A stretch of DNA of 64,000 bases from Loktanella atrilutea (GCF_900128995.1 NZ_FQUE01000012.1:1-64000), one strand, 5' to 3'. Numbered from the stretch's first letter, positions 42,013-52,415 are shown. Numbers and translations are program-made. The notes: a model not told the origin generated them from the letters alone.

Positions 42013-42999
42013 CTATAAAGGATCAAGTGGCGGCACAAATATCTCCACGATACCCCTCTCATTCCCCACCCGACCGGCCTGAATCACCAAGTCGATTGTC
42101 GAACGCAGATACCGCATGACTTCCGCGTATTGCAGTTGCGTTCCCGTCCCCATCACCATCAGCGCCAGCCGATCCATTGCCTTGCGGGCGGTCTGGGCGT
42201 GCAGCGTGGTGAACGATCCGCCGTGGCCGGTGTTGATCGCTTCCAGAAACGTCGCCGCCTCTGACCCGCGCAGCTCGCCCACGATGATCCGATCAGGACG
42301 CAGGCGCAGGGTCGCTTGCAGCAGTTTTTCCGCCGTGCGCGGGCTGGCCGGGGATCTGTCTGCGATCAGACCGACCACGTTGGGCTGACGCGGGCGCAGT
42401 TCGGAGGAATCCTCGATTGTTACCAGCCGTTCGTAATCAGAGATCAAGTAGAGCATACGCCGCCCCAATTCTGTTTTCCCGGTGGACGTACCGCCCGCGA
42501 TCACGATGTTTAGTTCCAGCCGCAGCACTTCCTTCAAAAAATCATCGACGCTTCCCGCACGGGCGATAACCTCAATGTGGCGCAGCTTTCGGGTCCGCTC
42601 TTTAACTTGAGACGCCGTCACATCATCCCGCAGAAAAGAGAAGGTGCGCGGCTCCCCGGTATGGCCCGGTCTGAATATCCGAAACGATAGGACCGTGCCG
42701 CTGGCCGATGCGGGCGGGATCACCGCCTGGACGCGCAGCATCATCCCCGCGTGTTCAACGGACGTGGACAGCAATGGCGCTTTTTCCGTCAGCGCCACAG
42801 CGCTTGCATTCGCGCTTTGCTGTGCAATGTCCTTGGCCGCTTGCGGCGTAATGTCGTGTTCAGAGGCTCGCACCATCTTAGCCAAGCCCTGTCGTTCGAC
42901 GTAGCACTGACCGTCGCCATTTATGACGACCTCGATCACTGTCCGATCCTGAAAGAGAGGATCGAACGGCTTGAGATATTCCGCGAGATAGGAGGACAC
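42013..42999 (-). CDS. virB11: VirB11 type IV secretion ATPase
   Basis: The 328-residue hexameric traffic ATPase has Walker A in VIAGGTSTGKTELGRRMLYL, an Asp box (LVTIEDSSELRPRQ), Walker B-like RPDRIIVGELRGSEAATFLE and the His box TGHGGSFTTLHAQ. It powers pilus assembly and substrate transfer with VirB4 and VirD4. It is the last gene of the minus-strand virB operon. The GTG start (42999) overlaps the virB10 TAG stop. Confidence 0.95.
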   Translation of the reverse strand: MSSYLAEYLKPFDPLFQDRTVIEVVINGDGQCYVERQGLAKMVRASEHDITPQAAKDIAQQSANASAVALTEKAPLLSTSVEHAGMMLRVQAVIPPASASGTVLSFRIFRPGHTGEPRTFSFLRDDVTASQVKERTRKLRHIEVIARAGSVDDFLKEVLRLELNIVIAGGTSTGKTELGRRMLYLISDYERLVTIEDSSELRPRQPNVVGLIADRSPASPRTAEKLLQATLRLRPDRIIVGELRGSEAATFLEAINTGHGGSFTTLHAQTARKAMDRLALMVMGTGTQLQYAEVMRYLRSTIDLVIQAGRVGNERGIVEIFVPPLDPL

Positions 43000-44309
43000 T
43001 AGAACAGCTCCATATCGTTCGTGACCATGACCATAATCACCGAGCCATGCTCGACCGTGACGATCGGCGCCAGTGACAGGTATTCTTCGATCACCGCACT
43101 GGCGTTGTCGCTGGCGTCCGTGCTGATGGCCTCTGCCGGTATCGCGCTTTCGTCGTTCTGGACACTGGCCGCAGCAGCAGCCGGGGCCGCGCTGAATATC
43201 GAAATCAGCGCCGCAGACCCGAACCGTTGCAGGAACCGACTGTCGACCTTACCCGTCAGACCAGACCGTCCCAGCCGATCCGACCCGTAGGCTTCAAGGT
43301 CCACAACCTGTCCATTTGGCGTCACAACCCGGTCCCATGCGACCAACACCCGCTTCTGACCAACGGCCACCTCGTTCGCGTAGCGCCCGAACATCTGCGA
43401 CCCGCGCGGGATCAGCACCCGGCTCATGTCGAATGACCAGATATCGTAGGAGACCGTGCTGGTGATCGTGCCAGACAGTTGCGAGTTGATGCCGGTGGTC
43501 AGCGTGGCCTCGATCACGGTGCCTTGCATGACGGTATTAGACGGCGCACCGATCACGCGCGATTGCGTTGGCGCGATCTTGTCCGACCCGGCACGGATGA
43601 ACGCCTCATCGCCGGTATAGTCGCGGCCTTCGCTTTCCGTCCCGCCGCCTGACATGCCGTCGATGGGACTGTTGATCTGGGCTTGCCGCACGGCTTCCGC
43701 TTCGGCACGTCGCCGTTCGAGTTCCTGTTGCCGCGCTGCCCGTTCTTCCGCCATCATTTGTTCGGCCAGAGAGTCGTCAGTGGCCTGATTGACTTGCAGC
43801 AGCAGACTGGAATTTTCCGCTTGAGTGCGCGCCAGGTCGCGGTTGAGCTGGTCACGCTTTGCAGCAAGATCCTGCACCTCCGCCGACCGTGCCGCCATGT
43901 CGGCCGCCAGACTGTCGAGTTGTGTCTGTAGCGTTTCAAGTTGCGTCGTATCGACCACAGGGGCGGCGGGTTCTTGATTGCGGGCCGCGTCCAGTTGCCG
44001 GGTCACTTCGTCCAGACGCCTTTGCAGTTCAATTTCCGCCTCCGACGGGCCGCTCTCTGTCACTGGAAAGGCGGGGGCAAGGGCGATAACCGGCGTGAAG
44101 CCGTCTGACGCCTTACGCTGAAATTCGGACGCATCCGACGTGTCGCGTTGCGGGATCGTCACCGAACCATCGCGCCCCACCAGATAGGATACGCCAGCCC
44201 CACCGGCTGCGAGGCCCGTTATCAGCGCCACACCAATCAGGGCAGGGACGTTTGACTTTTTCTTGCCACCCTTCAAGCGGGCGGCGCGGTTTTCCATTTC
44301 ATCAGCCAT
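42999..44309 (-). CDS. virB10: VirB10 (TrbI-like) channel scaffold protein
   Basis: The 436-residue protein has a cytoplasmic Lys-rich start (AARLKGGKKKSNVPALIG), one membrane helix, and a long coiled coil at ~residues 65-200. The C-terminal VirB10 barrel has GSQMFGRYANEVAVGQKRVL followed by VAWDRV, and later GLTGKVDSRFLQRFGSAALI. It spans both membranes in the core complex. The ATG at 44309 overlaps the virB9 stop (ATGGCTGA). Confidence 0.94.
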   Translation of the reverse strand: MADEMENRAARLKGGKKKSNVPALIGVALITGLAAGGAGVSYLVGRDGSVTIPQRDTSDASEFQRKASDGFTPVIALAPAFPVTESGPSEAEIELQRRLDEVTRQLDAARNQEPAAPVVDTTQLETLQTQLDSLAADMAARSAEVQDLAAKRDQLNRDLARTQAENSSLLLQVNQATDDSLAEQMMAEERAARQQELERRRAEAEAVRQAQINSPIDGMSGGGTESEGRDYTGDEAFIRAGSDKIAPTQSRVIGAPSNTVMQGTVIEATLTTGINSQLSGTITSTVSYDIWSFDMSRVLIPRGSQMFGRYANEVAVGQKRVLVAWDRVVTPNGQVVDLEAYGSDRLGRSGLTGKVDSRFLQRFGSAALISIFSAAPAAAAASVQNDESAIPAEAISTDASDNASAVIEEYLSLAPIVTVEHGSVIMVMVTNDMELF

Positions 44310-45003
44310 TGGTAATTCTCCCGCTTTGAACACAAATATATTCGCCGCCGTAGCGAATGACCCAGCGGTCAGACCGCGACCCGACGGTCACACGCGTTCC
44401 ATCCGTACGCCCGTTGACGATGTATTCCCGGCCTTGAGCGTCGGCCCGGTAGATGCTGGGGATCGGCGCGTCGGGGCTGAAGGTGAAGAACGTCCGCCTG
44501 CCGTCGTCAGACACATTCACCGGCTGAATCTGGGCGTCCTTCGTGGCGGCCGAAATCACATAGGTTTGCGGTTTTCCCGCAGGGACCGAGGATTGCGCCG
44601 CCACAGCATGGCTTCCGGCTGGCGATTGAAAGCTGACCGAATAGTGCGGACGCACCGAGGCGCTTTCGTGCAGCTCGACCAGATAGAACCGTTGGTTCGT
44701 GACGATCACGCCGTTGGTCACGGCCCCCGCGATCACCGGCTTGACCAGAATGGCGTTGCCGCCGTCCGTGTCGGCAAACTGAAAACTTTCCGTGTCACCG
44801 GCTTTGAAATCCACAAAGCGTTCGCCCTGGGCCAGCGTTATCAGCGTGACCCGGCGCAGCTGGGTGTTGATCTTGTAAACCTGACCTTCCTGATAAATCG
44901 CGACAGCACTCCGCGCATCGACACGCATCGACCGGGGCGTTGTCTCCGCGAGGGCAGGGGTGGCAAGGGCCGCCAGCAAGGCGGCGCACAGCAGCTTGTT
45001 CAT
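44302..45003 (-). CDS. virB9: VirB9 outer-membrane core-complex protein
   Basis: The 233-residue product has a signal peptide (MNKLLCAALLAALATPALA). A VirB9-type N-terminal domain follows (TLITLAQGERFVDFKAGDTE), and a C-terminal domain ends DRWVIRYGGEYICVQSGRI. With VirB10 and a VirB7-type lipoprotein it forms the outer-membrane core. The ATG at 45003 overlaps the virB8 stop by four bases; the upstream 21 residues in frame are not part of the gene. Confidence 0.93.
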   Translation of the reverse strand: MNKLLCAALLAALATPALAETTPRSMRVDARSAVAIYQEGQVYKINTQLRRVTLITLAQGERFVDFKAGDTESFQFADTDGGNAILVKPVIAGAVTNGVIVTNQRFYLVELHESASVRPHYSVSFQSPAGSHAVAAQSSVPAGKPQTYVISAATKDAQIQPVNVSDDGRRTFFTFSPDAPIPSIYRADAQGREYIVNGRTDGTRVTVGSRSDRWVIRYGGEYICVQSGRITNG

Positions 45004-45755
45004 TCGCTCGTTCCTTCCGATGCGACACGGTATCCCGTGACCTGAAACCCGAACGGGTTCTGCCAAAGGAGCAGGTTGTTATCGACCGTGCTGGGATTGA
45101 AGTTGGTGGTGACGGTTGCGACGAAATCGCCGCGCTGGACCGGGGCGTTGGGACGCCGCAGCGTCTTGGTGAACCGGACCTGTGCCGTGTCGTTGTCGAT
45201 CATCAGGACGTTGTTGATCGACACATCGACCTTGCCGTCCACGCCGTAGCTTTCGGGCGGATAGTTAGAATTGCCCGGCGTCCACAGCTGTTCGAGGGAC
45301 TGGCGGACCGGGATCGCGGACCGCTTGAACACGGACAGAATGCGATATTCGTTGTCGTCTGCGTCGTAGGTTTCGCGGTCCATGACGTAGGCGTAAATCA
45401 GGCTTTCCACGACCGCCTGTTGCTGGTCCACGCTGGCGCGGTCCACGCTGACGCCGCGCTCTACCACGCCCGTGTCCTTGTCCACGATTGCGAGGTAGGC
45501 TTGGGTCTCATTGTGGGCCAGCCCGTAGGCCCCCATGCCCACCCCGGCGAGCCCCAGAACCATGCCTGTGACGGCCACGGCCCAAGCCCGCTTTTCCCGC
45601 TGACGCATCCCGAGGAGCGTTTCAGCGATGAAGTAGGACCCGCCCGCTTCACTGGCCGCAGCGACCGCTTTTTCCACGTCGGCGCGATCATGCGGCTCGA
45701 CCTTGGAAAGTGGGCTTTTGAGAATCTTTCTCTGTTCAGCAGTGAGCGAGGTCAT
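45000..45755 (-). CDS. virB8: VirB8 inner-membrane protein
   Basis: The 251-residue protein has a short cytoplasmic tail, one membrane helix (AVAVTGMVLGLAGVGMGAYG) and a periplasmic NTF2-like domain (ESLIYAYVMDRETYDADDNE, then QVRFTKTLRRPN, then TTNFNPSTVDNNLLLWQNPF). The NPFG-type ending and C-terminal GYRV are typical. It connects inner-membrane parts to the periplasmic channel. Only 33 bases separate it from virB6, leaving no room for virB7 there. Confidence 0.92.
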   Translation of the reverse strand: MTSLTAEQRKILKSPLSKVEPHDRADVEKAVAAASEAGGSYFIAETLLGMRQREKRAWAVAVTGMVLGLAGVGMGAYGLAHNETQAYLAIVDKDTGVVERGVSVDRASVDQQQAVVESLIYAYVMDRETYDADDNEYRILSVFKRSAIPVRQSLEQLWTPGNSNYPPESYGVDGKVDVSINNVLMIDNDTAQVRFTKTLRRPNAPVQRGDFVATVTTNFNPSTVDNNLLLWQNPFGFQVTGYRVASEGTSE

Positions 45756-45788
45756 GCCGTTCTCCAGTCTATGAGGTCGCGTTTGCGG

Positions 45789-46865
45789 TTAAGTTTTAGC
45801 TTTGGCCCGGAGGCGTTCGTTGGACGCGCGGGCAAATTGCACGTCGCGCCGTCTCTGAATGAGACGTCCAGCCGCGTTGTCTGAAAGTTTCGCGCCGACG
45901 TTCGCCAGCTTCATGTCCATGGCCGATCCGAAGCGACGGGTCTGGGCGGCACGCTGGGCGGTTTCGCCGCCAGTGGTGGCACCGCTTAGAACCTGCGCAC
46001 CCGACCGCTTCATAAACCCACCCGCAGCGATTGCCGGACGGCTGACGATGCTCAAAGCCTGCGGGGCGATGCCGCCGAGGTTAAGTTGTCCGGTGATGTT
46101 CGAGGCGACTTGCGGGATCGTCAACAAGCCGTAGATGCCGACGATGATAACAACCACCACGCCGGTAATGCCGATCAAGGTTTCTTCGCTTCTGGTTGAG
46201 AAAGCCCGTTCCGCCACCGTCGCCACAAACCCCATCACACCGGCAGCGGCGACCGGATACATGAAGTAGCCGATCAGCGCCGACACCCACGCCTCAAAGA
46301 GAAATTGCGTCCGGTTCAGGCATGTCGCCGCAATGGCGAAGGGTGCCAGCCCGACCAGAATACCGATCATGATTTTGGCAAACCCTGCCACCAGAATGTA
46401 GGCAGCTTGCAGCAGGGCCAGCAGCAGATACATGATCGCCCCAAGGAAACCCCGCGCAATGGCACTTTCCGCTTTGATCACTGACCCGGCAGTTTCTTGT
46501 GCCTGCGCTGCAAAGCCTTCTGCTAGATCAATAGACGAGGACGCAGACCCATCCGTAGCAGCGGAGAACAGGGCAGTTACGAGGCCGTCGCCCGTATTGG
46601 TCAGTGCGTCGTAGATCACTTCAAAATTGGCCCACGACAGCCCAAACGTGAAGATCAGCACGATCCTAAGAACCAGTTGCGTCATATCACCGGCGCGGGC
46701 GGTCACGACACCCAGCGCCACAGCGACACCAAATACCATGAACGCCATGACGGCCAAGACCGTCACGATTCCGCCATAGCCGTTCGCCACGGCGACAAAG
46801 GTATCTTCTGCCGCACCGCTGACGGCGGTGTCGATGAAACCCATAATTTCCGCGACGATTGCCAT
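45789..46865 (-). CDS. virB6: VirB6 polytopic membrane protein
   Basis: The 358-residue protein has about six hydrophobic segments (IVTVLAVMAFMVFGVAVALG, LRIVLIFTFGLSWANFEVIY, KIMIGILVGLAPFAIAATCL and others) and a cytoplasmic basic tail rich in Arg/Gln. This is the architecture of VirB6/TrbL proteins, which form part of the inner-membrane pore. It lies between the 191-residue secreted protein gene and virB8 in the operon. Confidence 0.9.
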   Translation of the reverse strand: MAIVAEIMGFIDTAVSGAAEDTFVAVANGYGGIVTVLAVMAFMVFGVAVALGVVTARAGDMTQLVLRIVLIFTFGLSWANFEVIYDALTNTGDGLVTALFSAATDGSASSSIDLAEGFAAQAQETAGSVIKAESAIARGFLGAIMYLLLALLQAAYILVAGFAKIMIGILVGLAPFAIAATCLNRTQFLFEAWVSALIGYFMYPVAAAGVMGFVATVAERAFSTRSEETLIGITGVVVVIIVGIYGLLTIPQVASNITGQLNLGGIAPQALSIVSRPAIAAGGFMKRSGAQVLSGATTGGETAQRAAQTRRFGSAMDMKLANVGAKLSDNAAGRLIQRRRDVQFARASNERLRAKAKT

Positions 46866-46869
46866 TCAA

Positions 46870-47445
46870 TTATTCCAGTTCGAGCAGCATGGTAATGTCG
46901 CACATGCGGTCATAATCGTGTTTGATCTGGTCCCGCATCCGACCCGGCACCTTCGTAAAAAGGCGGAAGTTTTCGACGCCTTCGGTCAAGGTATCGAAGG
47001 CCGAGACGGCTTCGGACCAGTCCGCTTTGAGCGTGTCGCAAGTGCAGTCTTTGGCCTTGATCGCGTTGCCGTAGGCCATCCATTCATAGATGAACGCTTT
47101 GGCAATTTTGGTATTTGCCAGCCGCCAATCGCTGACCCCCCCAAGTTCATGTGCTGGAATGTAATCAGGATCGTGGCCGGAGCAGTTCGACACCTGACGC
47201 GGGCGGTTTGCATGGTCGGCAGCGACTTTTTCCGTGGGGATCGGCCAGCTAAAAAAGCCCATGTCCATCGCCCGCGACTGGATCAGGTTGGCAAATTCAG
47301 TCTGCGTGCTTTCTTCAGCAGGCACCAAGTAGCGCACACCGTCGCGGGCTTCGGTCTGGAACCGCTGGGCCGCAGCAGGGGAGGCCAGTGCGGCGACAGC
47401 GGCACAGATCAGCAGTATGGTTTTCACGGTGGAGTTCCTTTCCAT
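46870..47445 (-). CDS. Secreted hypothetical protein in the virB operon, 191 aa
   Basis: A signal peptide (TVKTILLICAAVAALASPAA) precedes a soluble domain with five cysteines, including DCTCDTL. The ATG at 47445 overlaps the virB5 stop (TAATG); a GTG six codons later with an aaaggaact site is an alternative. It sits between virB5 and virB6, the place where eex-like entry-exclusion or accessory pilus proteins are found, but I do not recognise the family. Confidence 0.65.
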   Translation of the reverse strand: MERNSTVKTILLICAAVAALASPAAAQRFQTEARDGVRYLVPAEESTQTEFANLIQSRAMDMGFFSWPIPTEKVAADHANRPRQVSNCSGHDPDYIPAHELGGVSDWRLANTKIAKAFIYEWMAYGNAIKAKDCTCDTLKADWSEAVSAFDTLTEGVENFRLFTKVPGRMRDQIKHDYDRMCDITMLLELE

Positions 47446-48230
47446 TAATCCGACGTTTCCGATGGGGTCAGGTCGAGGTATTTTTGTTCGTCCGCAAGCG
47501 TGGCCGCCGTCATGACACCCGCTTGACCGAGGCCGATGGTCTGGGCCGCTTCGAGTTGCCAGATGTTCGCCAGCGCCATGCCCATTTCGGCAGTCATGCG
47601 GGTGTTCAGGTCGATTGCCGCCTTCATGCCCTGCGTGTCGGGAATGTTGCTGGTCAGTTCTTCGATCCGTGCGAGGCTTTTTCCAGCCGCCTCTTGCGAG
47701 GCTTCCGCAGCCACTCCCATCATCGCGCCAGTGTTGCCCTGCACACCGATCCGCGCCGCCCCAGGATCTTCGCTGTTGGCGAGGTACGTCATTTGCGTGG
47801 TCGAGGTGCCGGCGCTCTCAAAGATGCCGCCCACAATGTCCGTGGTCGAACGTCCACCGATTTTCCCGCCCGCACCGATCGCACTCCAGTTGCCAGCCAT
47901 GGCGTCCTGCAATGACGCTTGAAGGTCAGGGATTTCCGGCAGCAAGTCTTTAAACCAGTCACCGGACAGCAGCAGCTTGCCTTCGGCAAAGCCGTCCGTC
48001 AGCGCCTTGTATTGATCTTCCATCAGCCGAATTTGCGCTATCAGCTTCAAGGTCTGGTCGTCCAGCTTGAGGTTCTGGGAGACCGCCTCATTCAGTTGCA
48101 ACCGGGCTTCTGCCAACATCTGTTGCAGTTGGGCGATGGAGGACACGTCAATCGTCGGAACACCTTGCGCCGTGGCAGAGCCACCAGCCAGCGCGAGAGC
48201 CACGGCAACGGTCGAGAGCAGCTTGTTCAT
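47445..48230 (-). CDS. virB5: VirB5-type pilus-associated protein
   Basis: The 261-residue protein has a signal peptide ([21 protein letters not shown]), a long Gln/Leu helical region ([20 protein letters not shown]) with [11 protein letters not shown], and a C-terminal helical pair. This is the usual VirB5/TrbJ pattern, a minor pilus-tip component. The start overlaps the stop of the upstream transglycosylase gene by four bases. Confidence 0.85.
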   Translation of the reverse strand: MNKLLSTVAVALALAGGSATAQGVPTIDVSSIAQLQQMLAEARLQLNEAVSQNLKLDDQTLKLIAQIRLMEDQYKALTDGFAEGKLLLSGDWFKDLLPEIPDLQASLQDAMAGNWSAIGAGGKIGGRSTTDIVGGIFESAGTSTTQMTYLANSEDPGAARIGVQGNTGAMMGVAAEASQEAAGKSLARIEELTSNIPDTQGMKAAIDLNTRMTAEMGMALANIWQLEAAQTIGLGQAGVMTAATLADEQKYLDLTPSETSD

Positions 48231-49342
48231 TCTGTGATCCCTTCGAAAAATTCACGGTCGCGGGCGTAGGCCGCAAAGAGCGTTCCATACTGCGCCCATT
48301 CCGCCTTGCGCTTCACCGCCAGTAGCCGGGTCAGGACACCGGCCATGCGCGTGACGTCCGCCTTGGCATAGCTGTTGAGGTCCATCGCTTCCTTGGCCGA
48401 GGCCGAGAGCGAGATACGCCGCAAAATCTCTTGCAGGCGCGAGAGCGACTGGATCAGAATTTCTTGGCTATAACCGGCGTAGGACATGGCCGCGTCCGAT
48501 ATGTTTGACATTTCAGAGATCGAAATATCCGCCAGCGCCAGTGTCCCGGTCTGGTCTGCGCCGCTGATCTGGGCTGCATAGACGTTGTAAAAACCGCTGA
48601 TCTTTTTGACGTAATCCTGCGTTTCCCGGTAGGGCGGGATGCCGTCATATTTCATCACCGCGCCGGGGCCGGCGTTGTAGGCGGCCAGCGCCAGCGGCAT
48701 CGACTTGAACTTGCGGATTTGCTGCATCAGGTAGCGCGCTCCGCCGTCCAGTTGCAGGTGCGGGTCGGTGTAGTAAGCCGGATAAATGCCGAGGTCTTTG
48801 GCCGTGCCGGGAATGATCTGCGTCAGCCCGAAGGCCGCAGCAGGCGACCGCGCCCCGATCTGGAACCGGCTTTCCTGTTTGACCAGCGCCTGAAACCAGC
48901 ACCGAAACTCGACCGGGTTGATCCCAATTGCTGCCAGCGCCGGGTCACTTCCAAACTTCACCGCCGTCTGGGCAATCATCGACTCGATGGTTTCGCGCGC
49001 GTCACCGAACAAGCGCCCCGCGTAGGGGTTGTTGTCCTCAATCGAATAGACCGCACTGGCGACCATGCCGTCCAAGCCTTCGAGGTCCGTCGTCATGGCC
49101 GACGATCCGCGCAGCATATTGATGGTGTCCTGCAGGGCGGCGATCTGATCCGCCCGCGATCCGAGGTTTTGGGTCAACGTGGCGCTGATCTGGGCCTGTT
49201 GTTCCATCTGGGCTTGCTCGCCCGCGTTGATCGACTGCATCTGGGCTAGCGCAGCCACATCAATTTCTGGCACGCCTTGCGCCACCGCCCCGGAGGCGGC
49301 CAGCGCAAGCGCCATGGCGGGAAGGCGCACCAGTTTACCCAC
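48227..49342 (-). CDS. Lytic transglycosylase with VirB5-like flanks
   Basis: The 371-residue protein starts at a GTG (49342) overlapping the lipoprotein stop, with signal [17 protein letters not shown]. An N-terminal helical Gln-rich part ([18 protein letters not shown]) precedes an SLT domain: catalytic Glu in [38 protein letters not shown] and [19 protein letters not shown] further ~120-residue helical tail resembles VirB5-type proteins. It should open the cell wall for the secretion channel. It is the second transglycosylase of this operon. Confidence 0.88.
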   Translation of the reverse strand: MGKLVRLPAMALALAASGAVAQGVPEIDVAALAQMQSINAGEQAQMEQQAQISATLTQNLGSRADQIAALQDTINMLRGSSAMTTDLEGLDGMVASAVYSIEDNNPYAGRLFGDARETIESMIAQTAVKFGSDPALAAIGINPVEFRCWFQALVKQESRFQIGARSPAAAFGLTQIIPGTAKDLGIYPAYYTDPHLQLDGGARYLMQQIRKFKSMPLALAAYNAGPGAVMKYDGIPPYRETQDYVKKISGFYNVYAAQISGADQTGTLALADISISEMSNISDAAMSYAGYSQEILIQSLSRLQEILRRISLSASAKEAMDLNSYAKADVTRMAGVLTRLLAVKRKAEWAQYGTLFAAYARDREFFEGITE

Positions 49343-49493
49343 CGATTTCGACCCAATCGCAAGCTGCGGTCGCAGCGTCAGACGCTGCAAATGCCAGAGC
49401 GTTCGAGGACCAGCAGTTTGTCTGGCGACCCTGATTTTCTGCACAGGCCGTGAGACTGGGCAGAAGGAGTAAAGCCAAGATTGCCTTAGACAT
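49335..49493 (-). CDS. Small VirB7-like lipoprotein, 52 aa
   Basis: [17 protein letters not shown] is a lipoprotein signal with lipobox LTAC. The mature part is 36 residues with two further cysteines (NCWSS, AACDW). The ATG overlaps the virB4 stop by eight bases and its own stop overlaps the next GTG start. Size, lipidation and operon membership fit VirB7, but the place (between virB4 and the transglycosylase) is not the canonical one, so the name is tentative. Confidence 0.65.
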   Translation of the reverse strand: MSKAILALLLLPSLTACAENQGRQTNCWSSNALAFAASDAATAACDWVEIGG

Positions 49494-51819
49494 GAGCGAG
49501 CCTTTCAAGGGAGGTTTCAAGATCATCGGAGGTGTTCTGGTCACGCCAGAAGTCGGGACGGTCGCGGTAGTCGTCGCCAAACCGGGCAGACCCCGACCGT
49601 CCGCCACCCAGCACGGTCAGCAGCGGGCCGAGCCGCCCCAGGTCCACATCGAGGATGGTCGATCCGGTATCCGTGCGATGCAGCGCCTTGCGGCCCTGCA
49701 ACGACTTGGAGAGGATGAAGGACAGCTCGCCGTCCGACATGGACATGCCGTCATAGTGGCCGGGTTCGGCGCGATGGTTCGGAAAGATCAGTTGGTTCGG
49801 CAGACCTTCAAGGATCGACTTCGCAGCCGATTGTTGAATCTGTGACGGGAACTGCGTCAGCATCATCACGACCACATTCATTTTCCGTGCCGTGACGAGC
49901 CACTTTTTCATTTCCTCCGCGAAGTAGGGATCATCGAGAACCTGCCACGCTTCATCGACCAGCAGCACCATTGGCCGCTTTTCTTCCATGACCATTTCGA
50001 GGGCGCGGAACAGGTAGGCCAGAATGGCCGTGCGTTCGGTCCCTGCCGCCAGCACGTCCGTCAGATCGAGGGCTGTCACATCGTTTGCCCCTAAGTTGAC
50101 AAGCACATCGTCACTCTCACCAAAGACCCACGCATAGCGCCCGTCAGGCCCCCACTCGCGGACCCGCAGGGCGAGGTCGTTGCCGTCGTCGGCGTCACCG
50201 ATCAGCGACACGAATTGCGAGAAATTCTTGAGGCTGTCAGGCGCGGAGGCGTTCTGGCGAATGGCGGTTTTGAGGGCTTGGCTCTGTGCCGGCGTCAGGG
50301 GCTTGCCGGTGTTTTCCAGCAGGGCCGAGAGCCAGCCGAGAAGCCATGCTTCACCACGCGGGCCGGTTTCGGTCAGCAGGGGATTGAGGCCAGTCGGCTC
50401 GCCCACCTTCACCGCGGCATAGGTGCCGCCCATCGCGCGGATCGGCATTTCCATCGCCCGGTCCTTGTCCAGTGCGATCAGCCGCCCGCCGTGCCGCAGA
50501 GCTTGCGCCGCGAGGAACAGGGTGGTCGTCGTCTTGCCGCCGTTCGACGGTCCCAGAACAAGGGTGTGGCCGTTCGTCGGTTCGGCATCAGGCAAACCGC
50601 GCGGGTGAAGGTTGAAGCGGTAGGGTGTGCCGCGTTCGGTTTCCAGAACCGTGATCGGTTCGTTCCAAGGCACTTCACCAACGCCTGCGCCAATGTCAGC
50701 GCCGTGCAGGCTCGCCAGATCGGCAAAGGTCTCCGAGGTCACATAAGACGATCGCGCCGTCATGTGACCGTTGCCGGGGTGGCAGGACAGAAGTTCTGTG
50801 GCCGTCGCCGCCCGATCACGCAGCATCCGAAACCCGGCCCGCTGGCAAATGCTCATGACGTCAGACATGCGGGCGTCGAGTTCTTTGCGGTCGGGTGCGC
50901 GGACGAGGATCGTCAGGCGATACTCACCTACACCGAGTTCGCCCGACTCGATCCGGTCAACGGTGTCGATAAGCTGATTTTCCACACGTTGCGCCAGGTC
51001 GTTGCTGGCCTGCATCTGAAGGATGCGGGTGCGGGCTTGTTCTACAATGTTGTCCCGGTGGATCGGGGCATAGTGCTGCACCACAACAACGTCGTCCAGC
51101 GCACCCAAGGCATCGAGGGCGCCGGGTGTCGTGGCCGTCGGGTTTTCCTTGACGCTAACAACCGCCGCGACCGTTTCGCCGTCGTTCACATCGACAATGC
51201 CGTCCAGACCAAATTCCAGCGACACGTCGCTTACGTCTTGCGCCACGAGCGTCATAAGACCCCGGCGCATGGGCGCGTAGGGCTGGAAGTTCAGCACCGC
51301 CATGGCCGACCCAAACGCACCGTCGGAGATAGACAGCGGCGACAGGGTGACGTTCAGGGCGTCGGCAAACACAGACGTAATTTCAGAGAGCGACCCGGCC
51401 AGTTCCGCCAGATTTTTCCGACCGACCCGCTTGAGGGCTTTGCCGAGCAGCGGCACCCGCAGCGCATTATTGTTCGCCCGCACAATCGTCAGGACGATCA
51501 CGGCCTCTTTCGGCTGGCTGGCGTTCAACCCGTCGAACCACGCATCATCGACCGCATGGGCGAAGGGATGCACCGGCTTGGTGTAGCCGCTGATCTGCAC
51601 GTCGCGGCGAAAGCGGTGGATGAAGAAGCTGAAACTTTCGTCCAGACCGTTGAGGATCTGGGACACGCGGGCGCGCAGGTCCAGAACGTCGGAGGAATCC
51701 GACGTGTCCGCATCAATGCCATTCACCTCGAACGCAGCGCAGACCGACCCGTCGCGCAGGATCATGGTCGTGTCGTCAAATTCGACCCCGTAGGGCATCT
51801 TGCGATAAAGTTCATACAT
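49486..51819 (-). CDS. virB4: VirB4 type IV secretion ATPase
   Basis: The 777-residue protein has an N-terminal VirB4 domain ([20 protein letters not shown]), then Walker A in [20 protein letters not shown], Walker B in [20 protein letters not shown] and a following [20 protein letters not shown]. It energises pilus biogenesis and DNA transfer. The ATG at 51819 overlaps the virB3 stop by eight bases; the 28 in-frame residues upstream are not used. Confidence 0.95.
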   Translation of the reverse strand: MYELYRKMPYGVEFDDTTMILRDGSVCAAFEVNGIDADTSDSSDVLDLRARVSQILNGLDESFSFFIHRFRRDVQISGYTKPVHPFAHAVDDAWFDGLNASQPKEAVIVLTIVRANNNALRVPLLGKALKRVGRKNLAELAGSLSEITSVFADALNVTLSPLSISDGAFGSAMAVLNFQPYAPMRRGLMTLVAQDVSDVSLEFGLDGIVDVNDGETVAAVVSVKENPTATTPGALDALGALDDVVVVQHYAPIHRDNIVEQARTRILQMQASNDLAQRVENQLIDTVDRIESGELGVGEYRLTILVRAPDRKELDARMSDVMSICQRAGFRMLRDRAATATELLSCHPGNGHMTARSSYVTSETFADLASLHGADIGAGVGEVPWNEPITVLETERGTPYRFNLHPRGLPDAEPTNGHTLVLGPSNGGKTTTTLFLAAQALRHGGRLIALDKDRAMEMPIRAMGGTYAAVKVGEPTGLNPLLTETGPRGEAWLLGWLSALLENTGKPLTPAQSQALKTAIRQNASAPDSLKNFSQFVSLIGDADDGNDLALRVREWGPDGRYAWVFGESDDVLVNLGANDVTALDLTDVLAAGTERTAILAYLFRALEMVMEEKRPMVLLVDEAWQVLDDPYFAEEMKKWLVTARKMNVVVMMLTQFPSQIQQSAAKSILEGLPNQLIFPNHRAEPGHYDGMSMSDGELSFILSKSLQGRKALHRTDTGSTILDVDLGRLGPLLTVLGGGRSGSARFGDDYRDRPDFWRDQNTSDDLETSLERLAHV

Positions 51820-52105
51820 CGGCTGCACGGCCCTTTGTGGAGCGTTGGAAACGGATAGGGGTGCGGCCAAAACTCTGCGGCAAATGACGCAACCGCATGG
51901 CAATCAGTCTGTGACCGTTGGGGTTGATCGCGGTGATTGACCGTGCGCCGAAATACCAGATCGCGAAGGTTGGCAGCCACAGCAGCGCCTTCGTGACCAT
52001 GAACGGCAGCACGGTCAGCCCGACCACCGTCATGAAGTAGGGCAGGGGCAGGCCAGCCATTTTGGCCTGCCGGGTCAGCCCTTTTATGACGACGGTTTCT
52101 TCCAT
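51812..52105 (-). CDS. virB3: VirB3 inner-membrane protein
   Basis: The 97-residue protein has a short N-terminus (EETVVIKGLTRQAKMAGLPL), two membrane helices (YFMTVVGLTVLPFMVTKALL and WLPTFAIWYFGARS) and a basic tail, the VirB3/TrbD pattern. It assists VirB4 in pilus assembly. Its ATG overlaps the virB2 stop. Confidence 0.88.
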   Translation of the reverse strand: MEETVVIKGLTRQAKMAGLPLPYFMTVVGLTVLPFMVTKALLWLPTFAIWYFGARSITAINPNGHRLIAMRLRHLPQSFGRTPIRFQRSTKGRAADV

Positions 52106-52410
52106 TACGACAGGATCGACCGGAGGCTATCGACGAACGCAGGACCGCCGAACACCAGCACGGCACCGAGGATCACGGCACCGGGCCACGCCCAGCTGAT
52201 GCGGTTCATCGCAGCCATGAAACCCGCCGCCGCAAGTGCTATCACGAACGCAATGGTCGCCAGAGGGCCACGCATGAAAGCAACGACCTGGTTGCCCGCG
52301 TTTTCGGCCTTCGTGAAGTCAATATCTTGCGCCGCAAGATCTGTGCCATAGGCGCAAAGGATCAGGGCGCCGGCGCAAAGCGCGCCCGCCCGGTAGGCAT
52401 TCATGTTCAC
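52105..52410 (-). CDS. virB2: VirB2/TrbC-type pilin
   Basis: The 101-residue pilin precursor has a signal segment (YRAGALCAGALILCAYGTDL) and then two hydrophobic helices (PLATIAFVIALAAAGFMAAM and WAWPGAVILGAVLVFGGPAF) typical of conjugative pilins. I chose the GTG at 52410 because an AGGAG site lies eight bases upstream; the ATG at 52404 is the alternative. Confidence 0.87.
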   Translation of the reverse strand: MNMNAYRAGALCAGALILCAYGTDLAAQDIDFTKAENAGNQVVAFMRGPLATIAFVIALAAAGFMAAMNRISWAWPGAVILGAVLVFGGPAFVDSLRSILS

Positions 52411-52415
52411 GATGG

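Noticed and set aside
50215-51858. 547-aa plus-strand ORF
   Set aside because: Antisense to virB4; low-complexity Arg/Gly/His composition and no start signal.
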